Positions 41,398 through 50,372 of a stretch of DNA of 64,000 nucleotides are shown piece by piece. Each line of letters starts with the position of its first letter. The stretch's first letter is position 1. The notes below the pieces were generated by a model, which saw only the letters and a program-made list of their open reading frames with translations, did no database searches and was not told where the DNA came from. The position numbers and the translations under genes were made by a program. This DNA comes from Afipia felis ATCC 53690 (GTDB taxonomy: Bacteria > Pseudomonadota > Alphaproteobacteria > Rhizobiales > Xanthobacteraceae), in the NCBI RefSeq assembly GCF_000314735.2, contig NZ_KB375270.1, forward strand, positions 3,348,001-3,412,000. Direction: 5' to 3'.

Positions 41398-42243
41398 TCA
41401 GTCCCGCAGCAGTTCGTTGATGCTGGTCTTGGAACGGGTCTTCTCGTCGACGCGCTTGACGATCACCGCGCAGTAGAGCGATGGGCCGGGCGAGCCATCC
41501 TTCAGCGGCTTGCCGGGCAGCGAGCCCGGCACGACGACGGAATAGGCCGGTACTTCGCCAATGAAGGTTTCACCAGTGGTGCGATCGATAATCTTGGTCG
41601 ATGCGCCGATGAACACTCCCATCGAGAGCACCGCGCCCTTGCGCACGATGACGCCTTCAGCGACTTCCGAACGCGCGCCGATGAAGCAGTCATCCTCGAT
41701 GATGACCGGGCCGGCCTGCAGCGGTTCGAGCACGCCGCCGATGCCGACGCCGCCGGAGATGTGGACGTGCTTGCCGATCTGCGCGCACGAGCCGACGGTG
41801 GACCACGTGTCGATCATGGTCGCTTCATCGACATAGGCGCCGAGATTGACGAAGGACGGCATCAGCACGACGTTCTTGCCGATGAAGGCCGAGCGACGGA
41901 CGATCGCGCCGGGAACCGCGCGGAAACCGGCGTCGCGGAAGGCCTGCTCGGAATAGTCCTCGAACTTCGAGGGCACCTTGTCCCACCAGTGCGCACCGCC
42001 AGGGCCGCCGGAAATCGGCGCCATGTCGTTGAGGCGGAACGACAGCAGCACGGCCTTCTTCAGCCACTGATTGACCTTCCACTCGCCGTTCGCCTGCGGC
42101 TCCGCGACCCGCGCCTCGCCCTTGTCGAGCATATCGAGCGCGAGCTCCACCGCATCGCGCACCTCGCCCTTGGTCGAGGCGTTGACGGTGTCGCGGGCGT
42201 CGAAGGCTGTGTTCAGCGTGGTTTCGAGAGCGGAGAGAGACAT
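41398..42243 (-). CDS. dapD: Tetrahydrodipicolinate N-succinyltransferase
   Basis: Left-handed beta-helix enzyme of 281 residues using succinyl-CoA. The hexapeptide-repeat region is visible ([40 protein letters not shown]). AAGGAAA precedes the ATG at 42243 by 4 nt. The 150-bp leader contains an unusual nested hairpin (42270-42316) just before the ribosome site, which may control dapDE. Confidence 0.96.
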   Translation of the reverse strand: MSLSALETTLNTAFDARDTVNASTKGEVRDAVELALDMLDKGEARVAEPQANGEWKVNQWLKKAVLLSFRLNDMAPISGGPGGAHWWDKVPSKFEDYSEQAFRDAGFRAVPGAIVRRSAFIGKNVVLMPSFVNLGAYVDEATMIDTWSTVGSCAQIGKHVHISGGVGIGGVLEPLQAGPVIIEDDCFIGARSEVAEGVIVRKGAVLSMGVFIGASTKIIDRTTGETFIGEVPAYSVVVPGSLPGKPLKDGSPGPSLYCAVIVKRVDEKTRSKTSINELLRD

Positions 42244-42269
42244 CGGTTTCCTTGGAAAATCAGTGCGAT

Positions 42270-42316
42270 AAGAATTGTTGCCAACTCGCTTGAATTGCGA
42301 GTTTGTTGTAATTCTT
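42270..42316 (-). promoter_or_regulatory. Nested inverted repeat in the dapD leader
   Basis: Two coaxial inverted repeats share a centre at 42293. The outer arms are AAGAATT (42270-42276) and AATTCTT (42310-42316); the inner arms are AACTCGC (42283-42289) and GCGAGTT (42297-42303), with a 7-nt loop. The spacers between inner and outer arms are 6 nt on both sides. It ends 26 nt before the dapD ATG. It could be a cis-acting RNA structure or a dimer-binding operator. Confidence 0.55.
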
Positions 42317-42344
42317 TGGCTGAAAACCCTAAGGAGAGCAAGGT

Positions 42345-42391
42345 ACAACTAGATTGCTAGTTGTCATGCCCGCGACGAGTGCGGGCATGAC
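42345..42391. repeat. Two adjacent hairpins, REP-like, after the HAD gene
   Basis: ACAACTAG/CTAGTTGT (8-bp arms, 4-nt loop) runs directly into GTCATGCCCGC/GCGGGCATGAC (11-bp arms, 7-nt loop). The second resembles the GATGCCCGGC palindrome at 45175, so this is probably a dispersed repeat that may also act in termination for the gene ending at 42396. Confidence 0.6.
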
Positions 42392-42395
42392 GGGG

Positions 42396-43088
42396 TTAGT
42401 GGTTGCTGAGAGCCGCCAGAAATCCCGTCAGATCTTCGGTGACGTGATCGACGTGTGGGGCGTCGCGGCCCTCCATTTCCCACGCCTCGCGCACGACCTC
42501 CTTGGTGCCGTCGGGCACCACCAGCACCGTGGTCATGCCGAGCTCGTGGGGGATGGCGAGGTTACGGGCGAGGTCTTCGAACATCGCCGCGCGCGAGGCG
42601 TCGACGTCGTGCAAATCGAGAAAGCGGCGGTAGGTCTGGCGCGCGGGCTTCGGCTCGAACTCCGCCGAGATGATGTCGAACACGCCGTCGAATTCGACGC
42701 CGAGCGCGAGCCGTTCCAGCACCTTGTCGGCGTGGGCGACGGAAGCGTTGGTCAGGATCAGCTTGCGGCCGGGCAATTTGGCTAACGCCTGTCCCATCGC
42801 GGGGTTCGGCTCGAGCGGCGAATGGTCGATGTCGTGGACGTAAGCGAGGAAATCGTCGGGGCTGACGCCGTGCTCGGTCATCATGCCGCGCATCGTGGTG
42901 CCGTAGCGACGATAGTAGTCTTTCTGGATGCGGAACGCTTCCGCAGCCTCGACCTTAAGCTGGTTGGCGACGAAATCGCGAATGCGACCGTCTACCTGCT
43001 GCCACAGATTGACGTGGTGCGGATAAAGGGTGTTGTCGAGATCGAACACCCAGGTGTCGATATGGTCGAAGCCGCGTATGTCGGTCAT
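42396..43088 (-). CDS. HAD-family pyrimidine 5'-nucleotidase-like hydrolase
   Basis: A 230-residue HAD phosphatase. Motif I is FDLDNTLYPHHVNLW, motif II KLILTNAS, motif III/IV PKPARQTY and MFEDLARNL. This matches the SDT1/PhoE-like pyrimidine nucleotidase subgroup (DLDNTLY). It may dephosphorylate UMP/CMP or flavin/pyridoxal phosphates. It lies 40 bp downstream of argB on the same strand. Confidence 0.88.
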   Translation of the reverse strand: MTDIRGFDHIDTWVFDLDNTLYPHHVNLWQQVDGRIRDFVANQLKVEAAEAFRIQKDYYRRYGTTMRGMMTEHGVSPDDFLAYVHDIDHSPLEPNPAMGQALAKLPGRKLILTNASVAHADKVLERLALGVEFDGVFDIISAEFEPKPARQTYRRFLDLHDVDASRAAMFEDLARNLAIPHELGMTTVLVVPDGTKEVVREAWEMEGRDAPHVDHVTEDLTGFLAALSNH

Positions 43089-43128
43089 GATATTCTGGAA
43101 GCGGCGCCAGCCGTTCGCATCCGCTCCG

Positions 43129-44016
43129 TCACTTGTACATCAGTGTGCCGGTGCCCTGATTGGTGAACAGCTCCAGCAGCACGGCATGTGGCGTTTTTCC
43201 ATCGAGAATGACGACGCCTTCGACGCCCGCTTCCAGCGCGTAGATGCAGGTCTCGACCTTCGGAATCATGCCGCCGGAAATGGTGCCGTCCGCGATCAGC
43301 CGTCGCGCATCCTTGATCGACAGTTCGGGGATCAGCTTTTTGGATTTGTCGAGCACGCCGGGCACGTCGGTCAGCAGCAACAGCCGCTTCGCGCGCAGCG
43401 CACCGGCGACGGCGCCAGCGAAGGTGTCGGCGTTGACGTTGTAGGTCTGCCCGTCGGAGGACACCGCCAGCGGCGCAAGCACCGGGATGAGTTCGTGGCC
43501 GATCAACTGATTCAGGAGCGCGAGGTCGACCTTGTCGGGCTCGCCGACGAAGCCGAGATCGATCACCTTCTCGATGTTGGAATCCGGATCGATCATGGTG
43601 CGCGTCGCCTTCACGGCGGTGACCATATTGCCGTCCTTGCCGGACAGGCCGACGGCCTTGCCGCCCGCCGCATTGATGTGGCTGACGATCTGCTTGTTGA
43701 TCGATCCCGCCAGCACCATCTCGACGATCTCGATGGCGGAGGCGTCGGTGATCCGCAGTCCGGCTGCGAATTCGGACTTGATGCCGAGGCGCGACAACAT
43801 GGTGGCGATCTGCGGGCCGCCACCATGGACCACCACCGGATTGATCGCGGTCTGCTCCAGCAGCACGATGTCGCGCGCGAAGTCGCGGGCGAGGTTTTCT
43901 TCGCCCATGGCGTGACCGCCGTACTTAATGACGATGGTTTCCTCATCGTACTGCTGCATATGCGGCAGCGCTTCGGACAGAATGCGGGCCTGATCCTGCG
44001 GGCTTATCTCGGACAT
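43129..44016 (-). CDS. argB: Acetylglutamate kinase
   Basis: Second step of arginine synthesis, 295 residues. The amino-acid-kinase motifs are clear: [30 protein letters not shown] and [15 protein letters not shown], with the C-terminal [18 protein letters not shown]. The ATG at 44016 gives the normal N-terminus and AAGG lies 9 nt upstream. The protein has the N-terminal helix expected of arginine-inhibited forms. Confidence 0.96.
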   Translation of the reverse strand: MSEISPQDQARILSEALPHMQQYDEETIVIKYGGHAMGEENLARDFARDIVLLEQTAINPVVVHGGGPQIATMLSRLGIKSEFAAGLRITDASAIEIVEMVLAGSINKQIVSHINAAGGKAVGLSGKDGNMVTAVKATRTMIDPDSNIEKVIDLGFVGEPDKVDLALLNQLIGHELIPVLAPLAVSSDGQTYNVNADTFAGAVAGALRAKRLLLLTDVPGVLDKSKKLIPELSIKDARRLIADGTISGGMIPKVETCIYALEAGVEGVVILDGKTPHAVLLELFTNQGTGTLMYK

Positions 44017-44100
44017 GAAACGAACCTTGAGTGGCGGGTGGCCCAAGGGTTTGGCTGGGCGGGAAGGGTTTAGCCGATTGATGTGACGGTGCAAAGCACC

Positions 44101-44487
44101 TCAGGCGCGGGGTGTCCGGCTCAGGCTGAGTGCGGCGGCGGCAACCATCAGCCAGCAGACAATGAACAGGGTACCCCCAGTCGGAGCGGCCATCGGGAAG
44201 AGGCTGTGACCGGCATAGTGCAATGAGACGAGGTCGCCACCGAAAAGGATACCGGCGAGTACGAAGCCGTAGGCTGCCGTCAGCCCGAGGCGTCGCCTCA
44301 CCAACCCTTGATGAACCAGCAGCACCGTGCCGATCACTGCGCAGGCGTGGAACAGCAGCATCGAGGAGGCGATGCCGAGTTGTCTTGCGTCCGCCAGATG
44401 CGCGGCAGCAGCGGCGAGTGCTACGCCGATGGCGCCCATCAAGCCTGCAAGAGCCGCCGCGATTCGCAGCGACAGGGTGGAAGTCAT
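44101..44487 (-). CDS. DUF423 (YgdD-like) membrane protein
   Basis: Small inner-membrane protein of 128 residues with four hydrophobic helices. Family features: ALAGLMGAIGVALAAAAAHL at the N-terminus and YGFVLAGILFGGDLVSL with LFPMAAPTGGTLFIVCWLMV later. Function unknown. Its ATG overlaps the engB stop (ATGA, 44487-44484), so it is translated from the same message. Confidence 0.85.
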   Translation of the reverse strand: MTSTLSLRIAAALAGLMGAIGVALAAAAAHLADARQLGIASSMLLFHACAVIGTVLLVHQGLVRRRLGLTAAYGFVLAGILFGGDLVSLHYAGHSLFPMAAPTGGTLFIVCWLMVAAAALSLSRTPRA

Positions 44488-45149
44488 GCCCGCTCCCTCA
44501 ACAGTTTGACGATGGCCGCGCGCATCTCAGCCATGCCTCCGCCGTCGCGCGAGGATGTCACCAGTAGTTCTGGGAAGGCGGCCGGGTGCTTGCGCAGCTT
44601 GTCCGCCATCGTGGCCATGGTTTCGTCGAGCGCGGCCTTTTTCACCTGATCGGTCTTGGTCAGTACGATCTGGTAGCTGACGGCAGCCTTGTCGAGTGTG
44701 GTCAGCACCTCGTTGTCGGCGTCCTTGAAGCCGTGCCGGGAGTCGATCAGCACGTAGACGCGCGCGAGATTGGCCCGGCCGTGCAGGAAGCTATGGATCA
44801 GCTTGGTCCATGACGCGATCTGGGTTTTTGGAGCGGAAGCGTAACCGTAGCCCGGCATGTCCACGAGCCGCAGTTCGGGCGTACGTTCGTCGAGCGGCCC
44901 CGGTCCCTTGAAGAAGATCAGCTCCTGCGTGCGACCCGGGGTATGCGAGGTGCGCGCCAGCGCGTTGCGGTTGGTCAGCGCGTTGATGAGGCTCGACTTG
45001 CCGACATTGGAGCGACCGGCGAAAGCGATCTCGACGCCCTGCATCGGCGGCAGTGTCTCGATGGAGGGCGAAGCCCAGAAGAACTGCCAGTCGCCGGCGA
45101 ACAGCTTCCGGCCGGCTTCCATCAGTTCAGCGTCTGGTTCGGTCATCAT
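44484..45149 (-). CDS. engB: Ribosome-assembly GTPase EngB (YihA/YsxC)
   Basis: GTPase of 221 residues for 50S assembly. G1 FAGRSNVGKSSLIN, G2 region TPGRTQEL, G3 DMPGYG, and G4 TKTD are present. It is downstream of yidC with an 83-bp gap that holds a hairpin repeat, and it overlaps DUF423. Confidence 0.96.
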   Translation of the reverse strand: MMTEPDAELMEAGRKLFAGDWQFFWASPSIETLPPMQGVEIAFAGRSNVGKSSLINALTNRNALARTSHTPGRTQELIFFKGPGPLDERTPELRLVDMPGYGYASAPKTQIASWTKLIHSFLHGRANLARVYVLIDSRHGFKDADNEVLTTLDKAAVSYQIVLTKTDQVKKAALDETMATMADKLRKHPAAFPELLVTSSRDGGGMAEMRAAIVKLLRERA

Positions 45150-45174
45150 GTTCTTTCGAGACTACAAAAACGTG

Positions 45175-45199
45175 GATGCCCGGCACAAGGCCGGGCATC
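45175..45199. repeat. REP-like hairpin between yidC and engB
   Basis: GATGCCCGGC (45175-45184) and GCCGGGCATC (45190-45199) with a 5-nt loop. It is similar to the hairpin at 42363 and is probably a dispersed palindrome that may modulate expression of engB relative to yidC. Confidence 0.6.
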
Positions 45200-45232
45200 G
45201 CGATGAGATGATGATTGCAACGTTTGGCGCGG

Positions 45233-47068
45233 CTATCCGGGTTTCTTTGTGCCGGCAAAGGTTGATTTCACATTGTCGAACAGCTCGATCTTCACGCCGT
45301 TCTTTTTCATGATTGCGCTCTGCTGGAGCACGGAGAGCGTGTTGTTCCAGGCCCAGTAGATCACGAGACCGGCGGGGAAGCTCGCCAGCATGAACGTGAA
45401 GATCACGGGCATCCAGTCGAAGATCATCTTCTGCGTCGGGTCCGGCGGCGCGGGATTGAGCTTCATCTGGAACCACATGGTCACGCCCATAATCAGCGGC
45501 CATGCGCCGATCGCGAGGTAATGGCCGATCACCGGCACCGCGCTAGGGTCGTAGGGCAGGAGGCCGAACAGGTTGAAGACATGCGTTGGGTCCGGCGCGG
45601 AGAGGTCGTGAATCCAGCCGAAGAACGGCGCATGACGCATCTCGATGGTGATGAACAGCACCTTATAGAGTGCAAAGAAGACCGGAATCTGGATCGCGAT
45701 CGGCAGGCAGCCCGCGATCGGATTGATCTTCTCCTTCTTGTAGATCTCCATCATTTCCTGCTGCTGCTTCATCTTGTCGTCGGGATATTTCTCCTTCAAC
45801 GCGGCGAGCTGCGGCTGTACGGCCTTCATCTTCGCCATCGAGGCGTAGGACTTGTTGGCGAGCGGGAAGAAGATCGCCTTCACGATGACGGTGACGAGCA
45901 GGATGGCGATGCCGAAGTTGCCGAACAGGCGATACAGATGATCGATCGTCCAGAACATCGGCTTGGTGATGAAGTAGAACCAGCCCCAGTCGATCAGCAG
46001 TTCGAAACGGTTGAGCTTGAGCTGCTTGTCGTAGGCGTCGACGGTCGAGACTTCCTTGGCGCCCGCGAACAGATGCGTGGTGGTGGTCGCATTGCCGCCG
46101 GCCTGCACGGTGACCGGGTCGAGCAGGTAGTCGGTCTGGTAGACGCGGGTGCTGCCGGAGAGATTCGACGAGAAGCGCGCGGTCAGTGCGGCGGCGGGAT
46201 CTGGCAGCAGCGTCGCGGCCCAGTATTTGTCGGTGATACCGAGCCAGGCGTTGGTGACCTTGAATTCGGCCGACTTGGCCTCGTCCATCTTCTTGTAGGT
46301 GAATTCCTGCAGGCCCTTGTCGCCGAGAACGCCGATCGGGCCTTCATGCAGAATATAATAGCCGGACGTCTCCGGCAGGCCATGCCGCGAGATCAGGCCG
46401 AACGGATAAAGCGTCGCGGCAGTCGAGCCGGCGTTGGCCACTTCATCCTTGATGGTGAAAACGTATTTGTCGTCCACCGAAATGGTGCGGGTGAAGACGA
46501 GGCCCTGGCCATTGTCGTATTTCAGGACGACCGGCGTCGAGGGCGTCAGCGCGTTCGAGCCCTGCTGGGTCCAGACGGTATCGCTGCCCGGCATTTTGGT
46601 GGCTGCGCCCGCGGCGGGTACGAAGCCGAACTCGGCATAGTAAGGCGCTTTGGTGCCCGACGGCGAGAACAGCACTTCCGCCGGAGATTTCGGATCGACC
46701 GTCTCGCGATATTTTACGAAGGCGACGTCATCGATGCGCGCGCCCTTCAGCGCGATGCTGCCGATCAGGCTCGGCGTGTCGATTTTGACGCGCGGCGAGG
46801 AGGCGATCGCTTCGGCGCGGTCCTTCACCGGCGCAGCCTGCTGCTGCTCGGTGCCGGGCGAATTCGGAGTGGGTGCAGCACTGCCGGCGGCCGGGGTCTG
46901 CGTGGTCGCGGCGGGTGCCGAGGAGTTGGCCGGGTTGGCGGCCTGCATCTGCGCCTGCTGCGCTGCGCGCTGCTTCTCCATCTGCGGCATGTTGTAGAAA
47001 TACTGCCAGGCGAGCAGCACGAGGCCGGACAAAACTACGGCGATGATGGTGTTGCGATTGTCGGTCAT
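45233..47068 (-). CDS. yidC: Membrane protein insertase YidC
   Basis: Inner-membrane insertase of 611 residues, long Gram-negative form. N-terminal TM ([20 protein letters not shown]), a Gln/Ala/Pro-rich linker, the periplasmic beta domain, then the conserved five-TM core with [20 protein letters not shown] and the charged loop [14 protein letters not shown]. It starts 3 bp after the rnpA stop, in the standard rpmH-rnpA-yidC order; no yidD lies between them. Confidence 0.97.
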   Translation of the reverse strand: MTDNRNTIIAVVLSGLVLLAWQYFYNMPQMEKQRAAQQAQMQAANPANSSAPAATTQTPAAGSAAPTPNSPGTEQQQAAPVKDRAEAIASSPRVKIDTPSLIGSIALKGARIDDVAFVKYRETVDPKSPAEVLFSPSGTKAPYYAEFGFVPAAGAATKMPGSDTVWTQQGSNALTPSTPVVLKYDNGQGLVFTRTISVDDKYVFTIKDEVANAGSTAATLYPFGLISRHGLPETSGYYILHEGPIGVLGDKGLQEFTYKKMDEAKSAEFKVTNAWLGITDKYWAATLLPDPAAALTARFSSNLSGSTRVYQTDYLLDPVTVQAGGNATTTTHLFAGAKEVSTVDAYDKQLKLNRFELLIDWGWFYFITKPMFWTIDHLYRLFGNFGIAILLVTVIVKAIFFPLANKSYASMAKMKAVQPQLAALKEKYPDDKMKQQQEMMEIYKKEKINPIAGCLPIAIQIPVFFALYKVLFITIEMRHAPFFGWIHDLSAPDPTHVFNLFGLLPYDPSAVPVIGHYLAIGAWPLIMGVTMWFQMKLNPAPPDPTQKMIFDWMPVIFTFMLASFPAGLVIYWAWNNTLSVLQQSAIMKKNGVKIELFDNVKSTFAGTKKPG

Positions 47069-47071
47069 CGG

Positions 47072-47467
47072 TCAGGTCTCGCGGGTAGGCTGAGAGAATT
47101 TTGGTGAAGGGCGGGCAGAATGAGAATCGCCGTCGCGATCCTTCATACGGGCCAGACGCATGAGCGCGGAACGGAAATCCTCAATCATGACGGAGAATTC
47201 ACGTTCCAGCGCGCCGCGCCGGCCGACAATGACATAGTCGCGAGGCGATGGCGGCGCGATGACACCGGCCAGCCTGACCATTTCGCGAAGCCTGCGGCGC
47301 ACGCGGTTGCGCTCGGTCGCAGTGCCGACTTTTTTGGTGACGGTGAAGCCGATGCGGGTGGGGCCGGTATCGTCGCGAAAGCGCGACTGCACCACGAACG
47401 CGGGCCGGGCAATGCGGGGGCCTTGGGCGGCGGCAATGAAATCCGCGCGTTTTTTCAACCGGTCCAT
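47072..47467 (-). CDS. rnpA: Ribonuclease P protein component
   Basis: Protein subunit that helps RNase P RNA bind precursor tRNA. The 131-residue product has the hallmark basic helix ERNRVRRRLREMVR and FTVTKKVGTA. The ATG at 47467 gives MDRLKKRADF, the usual start. The C-terminal tail (after about residue 110) is long and polar, with no conserved features. Confidence 0.95.
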   Translation of the reverse strand: MDRLKKRADFIAAAQGPRIARPAFVVQSRFRDDTGPTRIGFTVTKKVGTATERNRVRRRLREMVRLAGVIAPPSPRDYVIVGRRGALEREFSVMIEDFRSALMRLARMKDRDGDSHSARPSPKFSQPTRET

Positions 47468-47496
47468 GTTGTCAACCGGCGCATCGTGATGCCGGT

Positions 47497-47631
47497 TCAG
47501 GCGCTCAGACGCTTGCGGCCACGCGCACGACGGGCAGCGAGAACCTTGCGGCCGCCAGTGGTCGCGAGGCGCGCACGAAAGCCATGACGGCGCTTGCGCA
47601 CCAGTTTGCTGGGTTGATAAGTCCGCTTCAC
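47497..47631 (-). CDS. rpmH: Ribosomal protein bL34
   Basis: A 44-residue basic protein. The start is GTG at 47631 ([20 protein letters not shown]), with GGAG about 8 nt upstream; an ATG at 47745 would add a non-conserved extension. The product ends [11 protein letters not shown]. It is first in the rpmH-rnpA-yidC operon. Confidence 0.96.
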   Translation of the reverse strand: MKRTYQPSKLVRKRRHGFRARLATTGGRKVLAARRARGRKRLSA

Positions 47632-48035
47632 GGTCGTTCTCCGCTGCCGGGCGTCCGCCGATCGCGGTATCGCCCCAGTGAGTGCCGAGCAAATTCGAAT
47701 TGCCGAGCAAGTTTCAATGGTTTCGTCCGGGTTCAGCCGGTTCAAGGTCCTAAGTGACCATGGCCCTTAAATGAACCGGCCCGGTCGAACCGGGCCATCG
47801 CGGACAATTGGCCGGGCTTATACGGGAGCGGGCTGTTTTCGTCAACGGAGCGTGCAAATTGCCCCATTGCCGCGCCGGAAGCCAGTCTGCCCTGAAATAT
47901 TCATATATTTCAGGCATTTCGAGCGTTTGACGAGGCCAGCCGCAGGTGCGACTGTGGCGGTGCGGAAGATCGAAAATCAAGGGCCGGATCGTGGCTGAAA
48001 GCGTGCCGCCAATGACGTCGCAGGAGAGGCCGGCC
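47632..48035. promoter_or_regulatory. Divergent intergenic region, with a 24-bp inverted repeat
   Basis: A 404-bp gap between rpmH (minus) and the histidine kinase (plus). No convincing gene is seen. It holds an inverted repeat CCTGAAATA (47891-47899) and TATTTCAGG (47906-47914) with a 6-nt centre, in a locally AT-rich patch. This could be a dimer-binding operator or a hairpin. Promoters for both genes must lie here, but no clear -35/-10 pair stands out. Confidence 0.4.
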
Positions 48036-49469
48036 ATGCCGCGCGGGCGCCTCAACCTGTCCGGCAAGCTGCTGCTGCTGACGATCCCCCTCGTGATGAT
48101 CGCCGAAGTGCTGATCTACGTCCCCTCGATCGCCAATTTCAGCGTCAACCGCCTGAACGACCGGATCGCGGCAGCCAACACCGCGGCGCTGGTGCTTGAT
48201 GCCGCGCCGGCGGGCATGGTGCCGGATTCGCTGGCGCGCAGCATCCTGCAAAGCATCGGTGCGCGCGCGGTCGCGATCAAGACCGGCCAGCAGCGACGCC
48301 TGCTTGCGGTCGCGGACATGCCGCCCGCCGTGGTGCGCGACGTCGACATGCGGACCATGAACGTGTGGGAAGCTATCGTCGATTCATTCTCGATGATGCT
48401 GGAACGCGGCGACGGCGTCATCCGCATCATCGGACCTGCGCCGCAGGGCGAGCAGTTCATCGAGGTCGTGGTGGATGAAGCGCCGCTGCGTCAGGCGATG
48501 TATCGCTTCTCCTCGAACGTGCTGTTGCTATCGTTCGGCTTCGCCATCGCCACGGCGGGATTGATTTATCTTGCCCTGCATTTTCTGTTCGTGCGGCCGA
48601 TGCGGCGGATGACCGCGAGCCTCATTGCTTTCCACGAAAACCCGGAAAGCGCTGATCGCGTGATCGTGCCGTCGAATCGCGCCGATGAGATCGGCGTGGC
48701 AGAGCGCGAACTTGCCGACATGCAGCACGATCTGGTCTCGATGCTGCATCAGAAAAGCCATCTTGCGGCGCTCGGGCTTGCAGTCTCGAAAATTAACCAC
48801 GACCTGCGCAATCTTCTCGCGTCTTCGCAACTTCTGTCAGACCAGCTCGCGAGCGTGCCGGATCCGCGCGTGCAGCGTTTTGCGCCGAAGCTGCTGCGTT
48901 CGCTCGAGCGCGCTATCGCGTTCTGTCAATCGACGCTCTCCTACGGCAAGGTGCAGGAAGCGCGGCCGGAGCGTCGCATGGTGGCAGCAGAGCCGATCAT
49001 CAACGAAGTGCGCGAATCCGCGGGCATCGCTACCGATCCCGATATCGTCTGGAGCAATGCGATCGAGCGCGGTCTCGTCGTAGATGCAGATCCCGATCAG
49101 TTGTTTCGTGTGCTGCTCAATCTCGTGCGCAATGCCTTTCAGGCGCTCGAAGGCCAGCCGCATGCCGATATCGCGCCGAAGCAGATCCGGATCGCGGGCC
49201 GCCGCGAGGGTGCGGTCGCGGTGCTGGAGATTTCAGATACCGGCCCTGGCATCCCGGAACAGGCGCGCGCCCATCTGTTCGAGGCCTTCCAGGGCTCCTC
49301 GCGCGATGGCGGCACCGGACTCGGGCTCGCGATCGCCGCCGAACTCATCCGTGCCCATGGCGGGCAGCTCGATCTGGTGGAGGGGACGATCGGTGCGACC
49401 TTCCGGATCGTGATTCCCGACCGAACCATCCCGCTGCATCAACTCCGGCAGGAGCGTTCCCGCGCCTGA
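48036..49469 (+). CDS. Membrane sensor histidine kinase
   Basis: A 477-residue sensor kinase. TM1 (LLLLTIPLVMIAEVLIYV), an extracytoplasmic domain, TM2 (LLLSFGFAIATAGLIYLALH), a HAMP-like segment, a dimerisation helix with the likely phospho-acceptor in KINHDLRNLLASS, and the ATPase domain (NLVRNAFQALEG, DTGPGIP, GGTGLGLAIAAELI). The HDLRNLL box lacks the usual proline. GGAGAGG lies 6 nt before the ATG at 48036; other in-frame starts lie upstream (48012). No response regulator is adjacent, so it is an orphan kinase. Confidence 0.88.
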   Translation: MPRGRLNLSGKLLLLTIPLVMIAEVLIYVPSIANFSVNRLNDRIAAANTAALVLDAAPAGMVPDSLARSILQSIGARAVAIKTGQQRRLLAVADMPPAVVRDVDMRTMNVWEAIVDSFSMMLERGDGVIRIIGPAPQGEQFIEVVVDEAPLRQAMYRFSSNVLLLSFGFAIATAGLIYLALHFLFVRPMRRMTASLIAFHENPESADRVIVPSNRADEIGVAERELADMQHDLVSMLHQKSHLAALGLAVSKINHDLRNLLASSQLLSDQLASVPDPRVQRFAPKLLRSLERAIAFCQSTLSYGKVQEARPERRMVAAEPIINEVRESAGIATDPDIVWSNAIERGLVVDADPDQLFRVLLNLVRNAFQALEGQPHADIAPKQIRIAGRREGAVAVLEISDTGPGIPEQARAHLFEAFQGSSRDGGTGLGLAIAAELIRAHGGQLDLVEGTIGATFRIVIPDRTIPLHQLRQERSRA

Positions 49470-49611
49470 AGGGCGTAAGCCGCGGTCTGCCTTGGGAAAA
49501 TGGGGCGTTTCAGCCGGTATACGATCCTGTCAAAACCGAGCTTGCCAAGCCGCACCGGAGCCGTTAGCTATGCCCCCTCGCGAGGGCGTTTTCGCCCCAT
49601 ATCCGCGACAC

Positions 49612-49688
49612 GCGCCCGTAGCTCAGCTGGATAGAGCACCAGACTACGAATCTGGGGGTCAGAGGTTCGAATCCTTTCGGGCGCGCCA
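49612..49688 (+). tRNA. tRNA-Arg (anticodon ACG)
   Basis: A 77-nt cloverleaf. Acceptor GCGCCCG pairs with CGGGCGC, followed by discriminator G and an encoded CCA. D arm GCTCAGCTGGATAGAGC; anticodon stem CCAGA/TCTGG with loop CTACGAA (anticodon ACG at 49646-49648); T arm AGAGG-TTCGAAT-CCTTT. The A in the wobble position is normally deaminated to inosine in this tRNA. Its 3' half is repeated at 59692. Confidence 0.96.
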
Positions 49689-49691
49689 TTT
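49654..49691 (+). repeat. Left direct repeat (tRNA 3' end), candidate att site
   Basis: The last part of tRNA-Arg plus CCATTT. It matches 59692-59730 at 36 of 39 aligned positions (one gap, two mismatches), including the uninterrupted blocks TCAGAGGTTCGAATCCT and GCGCGCCATTT. Together the two copies bracket a 10-kb segment. Confidence 0.6.
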
Positions 49692-50372
49692 ATCAATGAC
49701 TTAGCCGTCACCCCGCTCGCTGATACCGAGTGTTACCATAAGCGTTATCGTGAGGTTGGTCGCGTCATTTCAGCGCCAAGGCGATGTCGATCAGGGCTCG
49801 TCGTCTAACGATCCTTACCTGAAAAAGACATGGCTTGAGTCCTGATCCAGGGGATCTGAAATCTCGGTGCCTCTGTCGAGGCTTTCTCATTTCGGGCCAA
49901 ACACCAGAACGTTGCTGTGCCCCGGTGATCGAGCCAGCGCAATAAGCGGCCCCTGGCTTCGCGAACGTCAAATTGTCCGTGGCCTAGATGTCCGAGAGCT
50001 TGTTCAGGATTTGGGACCCACAGAGAGAATCATCAGGGGACAGACTTTGTTGGAGAACAGAGCGCTCTGAGTTTGTAATTGAGTTGTCGATCTTGAATTT
50101 CTGCTTTTGATCCAAAGCGGACATGGACCCGACATACGGTAGCTCTGGGAGGGCTAAGCGTTCTCGTTCAAGTTAACTACTTTGCTTTCCTCAACCAGCC
50201 TGGGCATCAATTCATTCGATTCGTTGAGGAGGCTCGTCGCGGAGTCACGCAGAGTTGCCGCGACAAAGTCGGTGATCCGCAAACAGCAGCTTGAAGAATC
50301 AAGAGTGTGCAGTCCATATCCGCTGCCTAGTTTAGCAACACACTCTAACGTTCCTCGATAAGGTGCTTTTTG
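49692..50372. other. Gene-poor, lower-GC stretch after the tRNA
   Basis: A 681-bp region with no convincing gene. Base composition is less GC-rich than the flanks. It contains CAAAGCGGACATGG (50113-50126), also present at 52749, a fragment of a dispersed repeat. A 92-codon open frame on the minus strand (50154-50432) overlaps the start of tex; I cannot support it as real. It looks like scrambled remnants at the left end of an island. Confidence 0.5.

Noticed and set aside
40159-42360. A 733-codon frame opposite dapE and dapD
   Set aside because: Antisense shadow of two certain genes; the composition is typical of out-of-frame high-GC sequence.
45521-47107. A 528-codon frame opposite yidC
   Set aside because: Antisense shadow; yidC is intact and has all its conserved core motifs.
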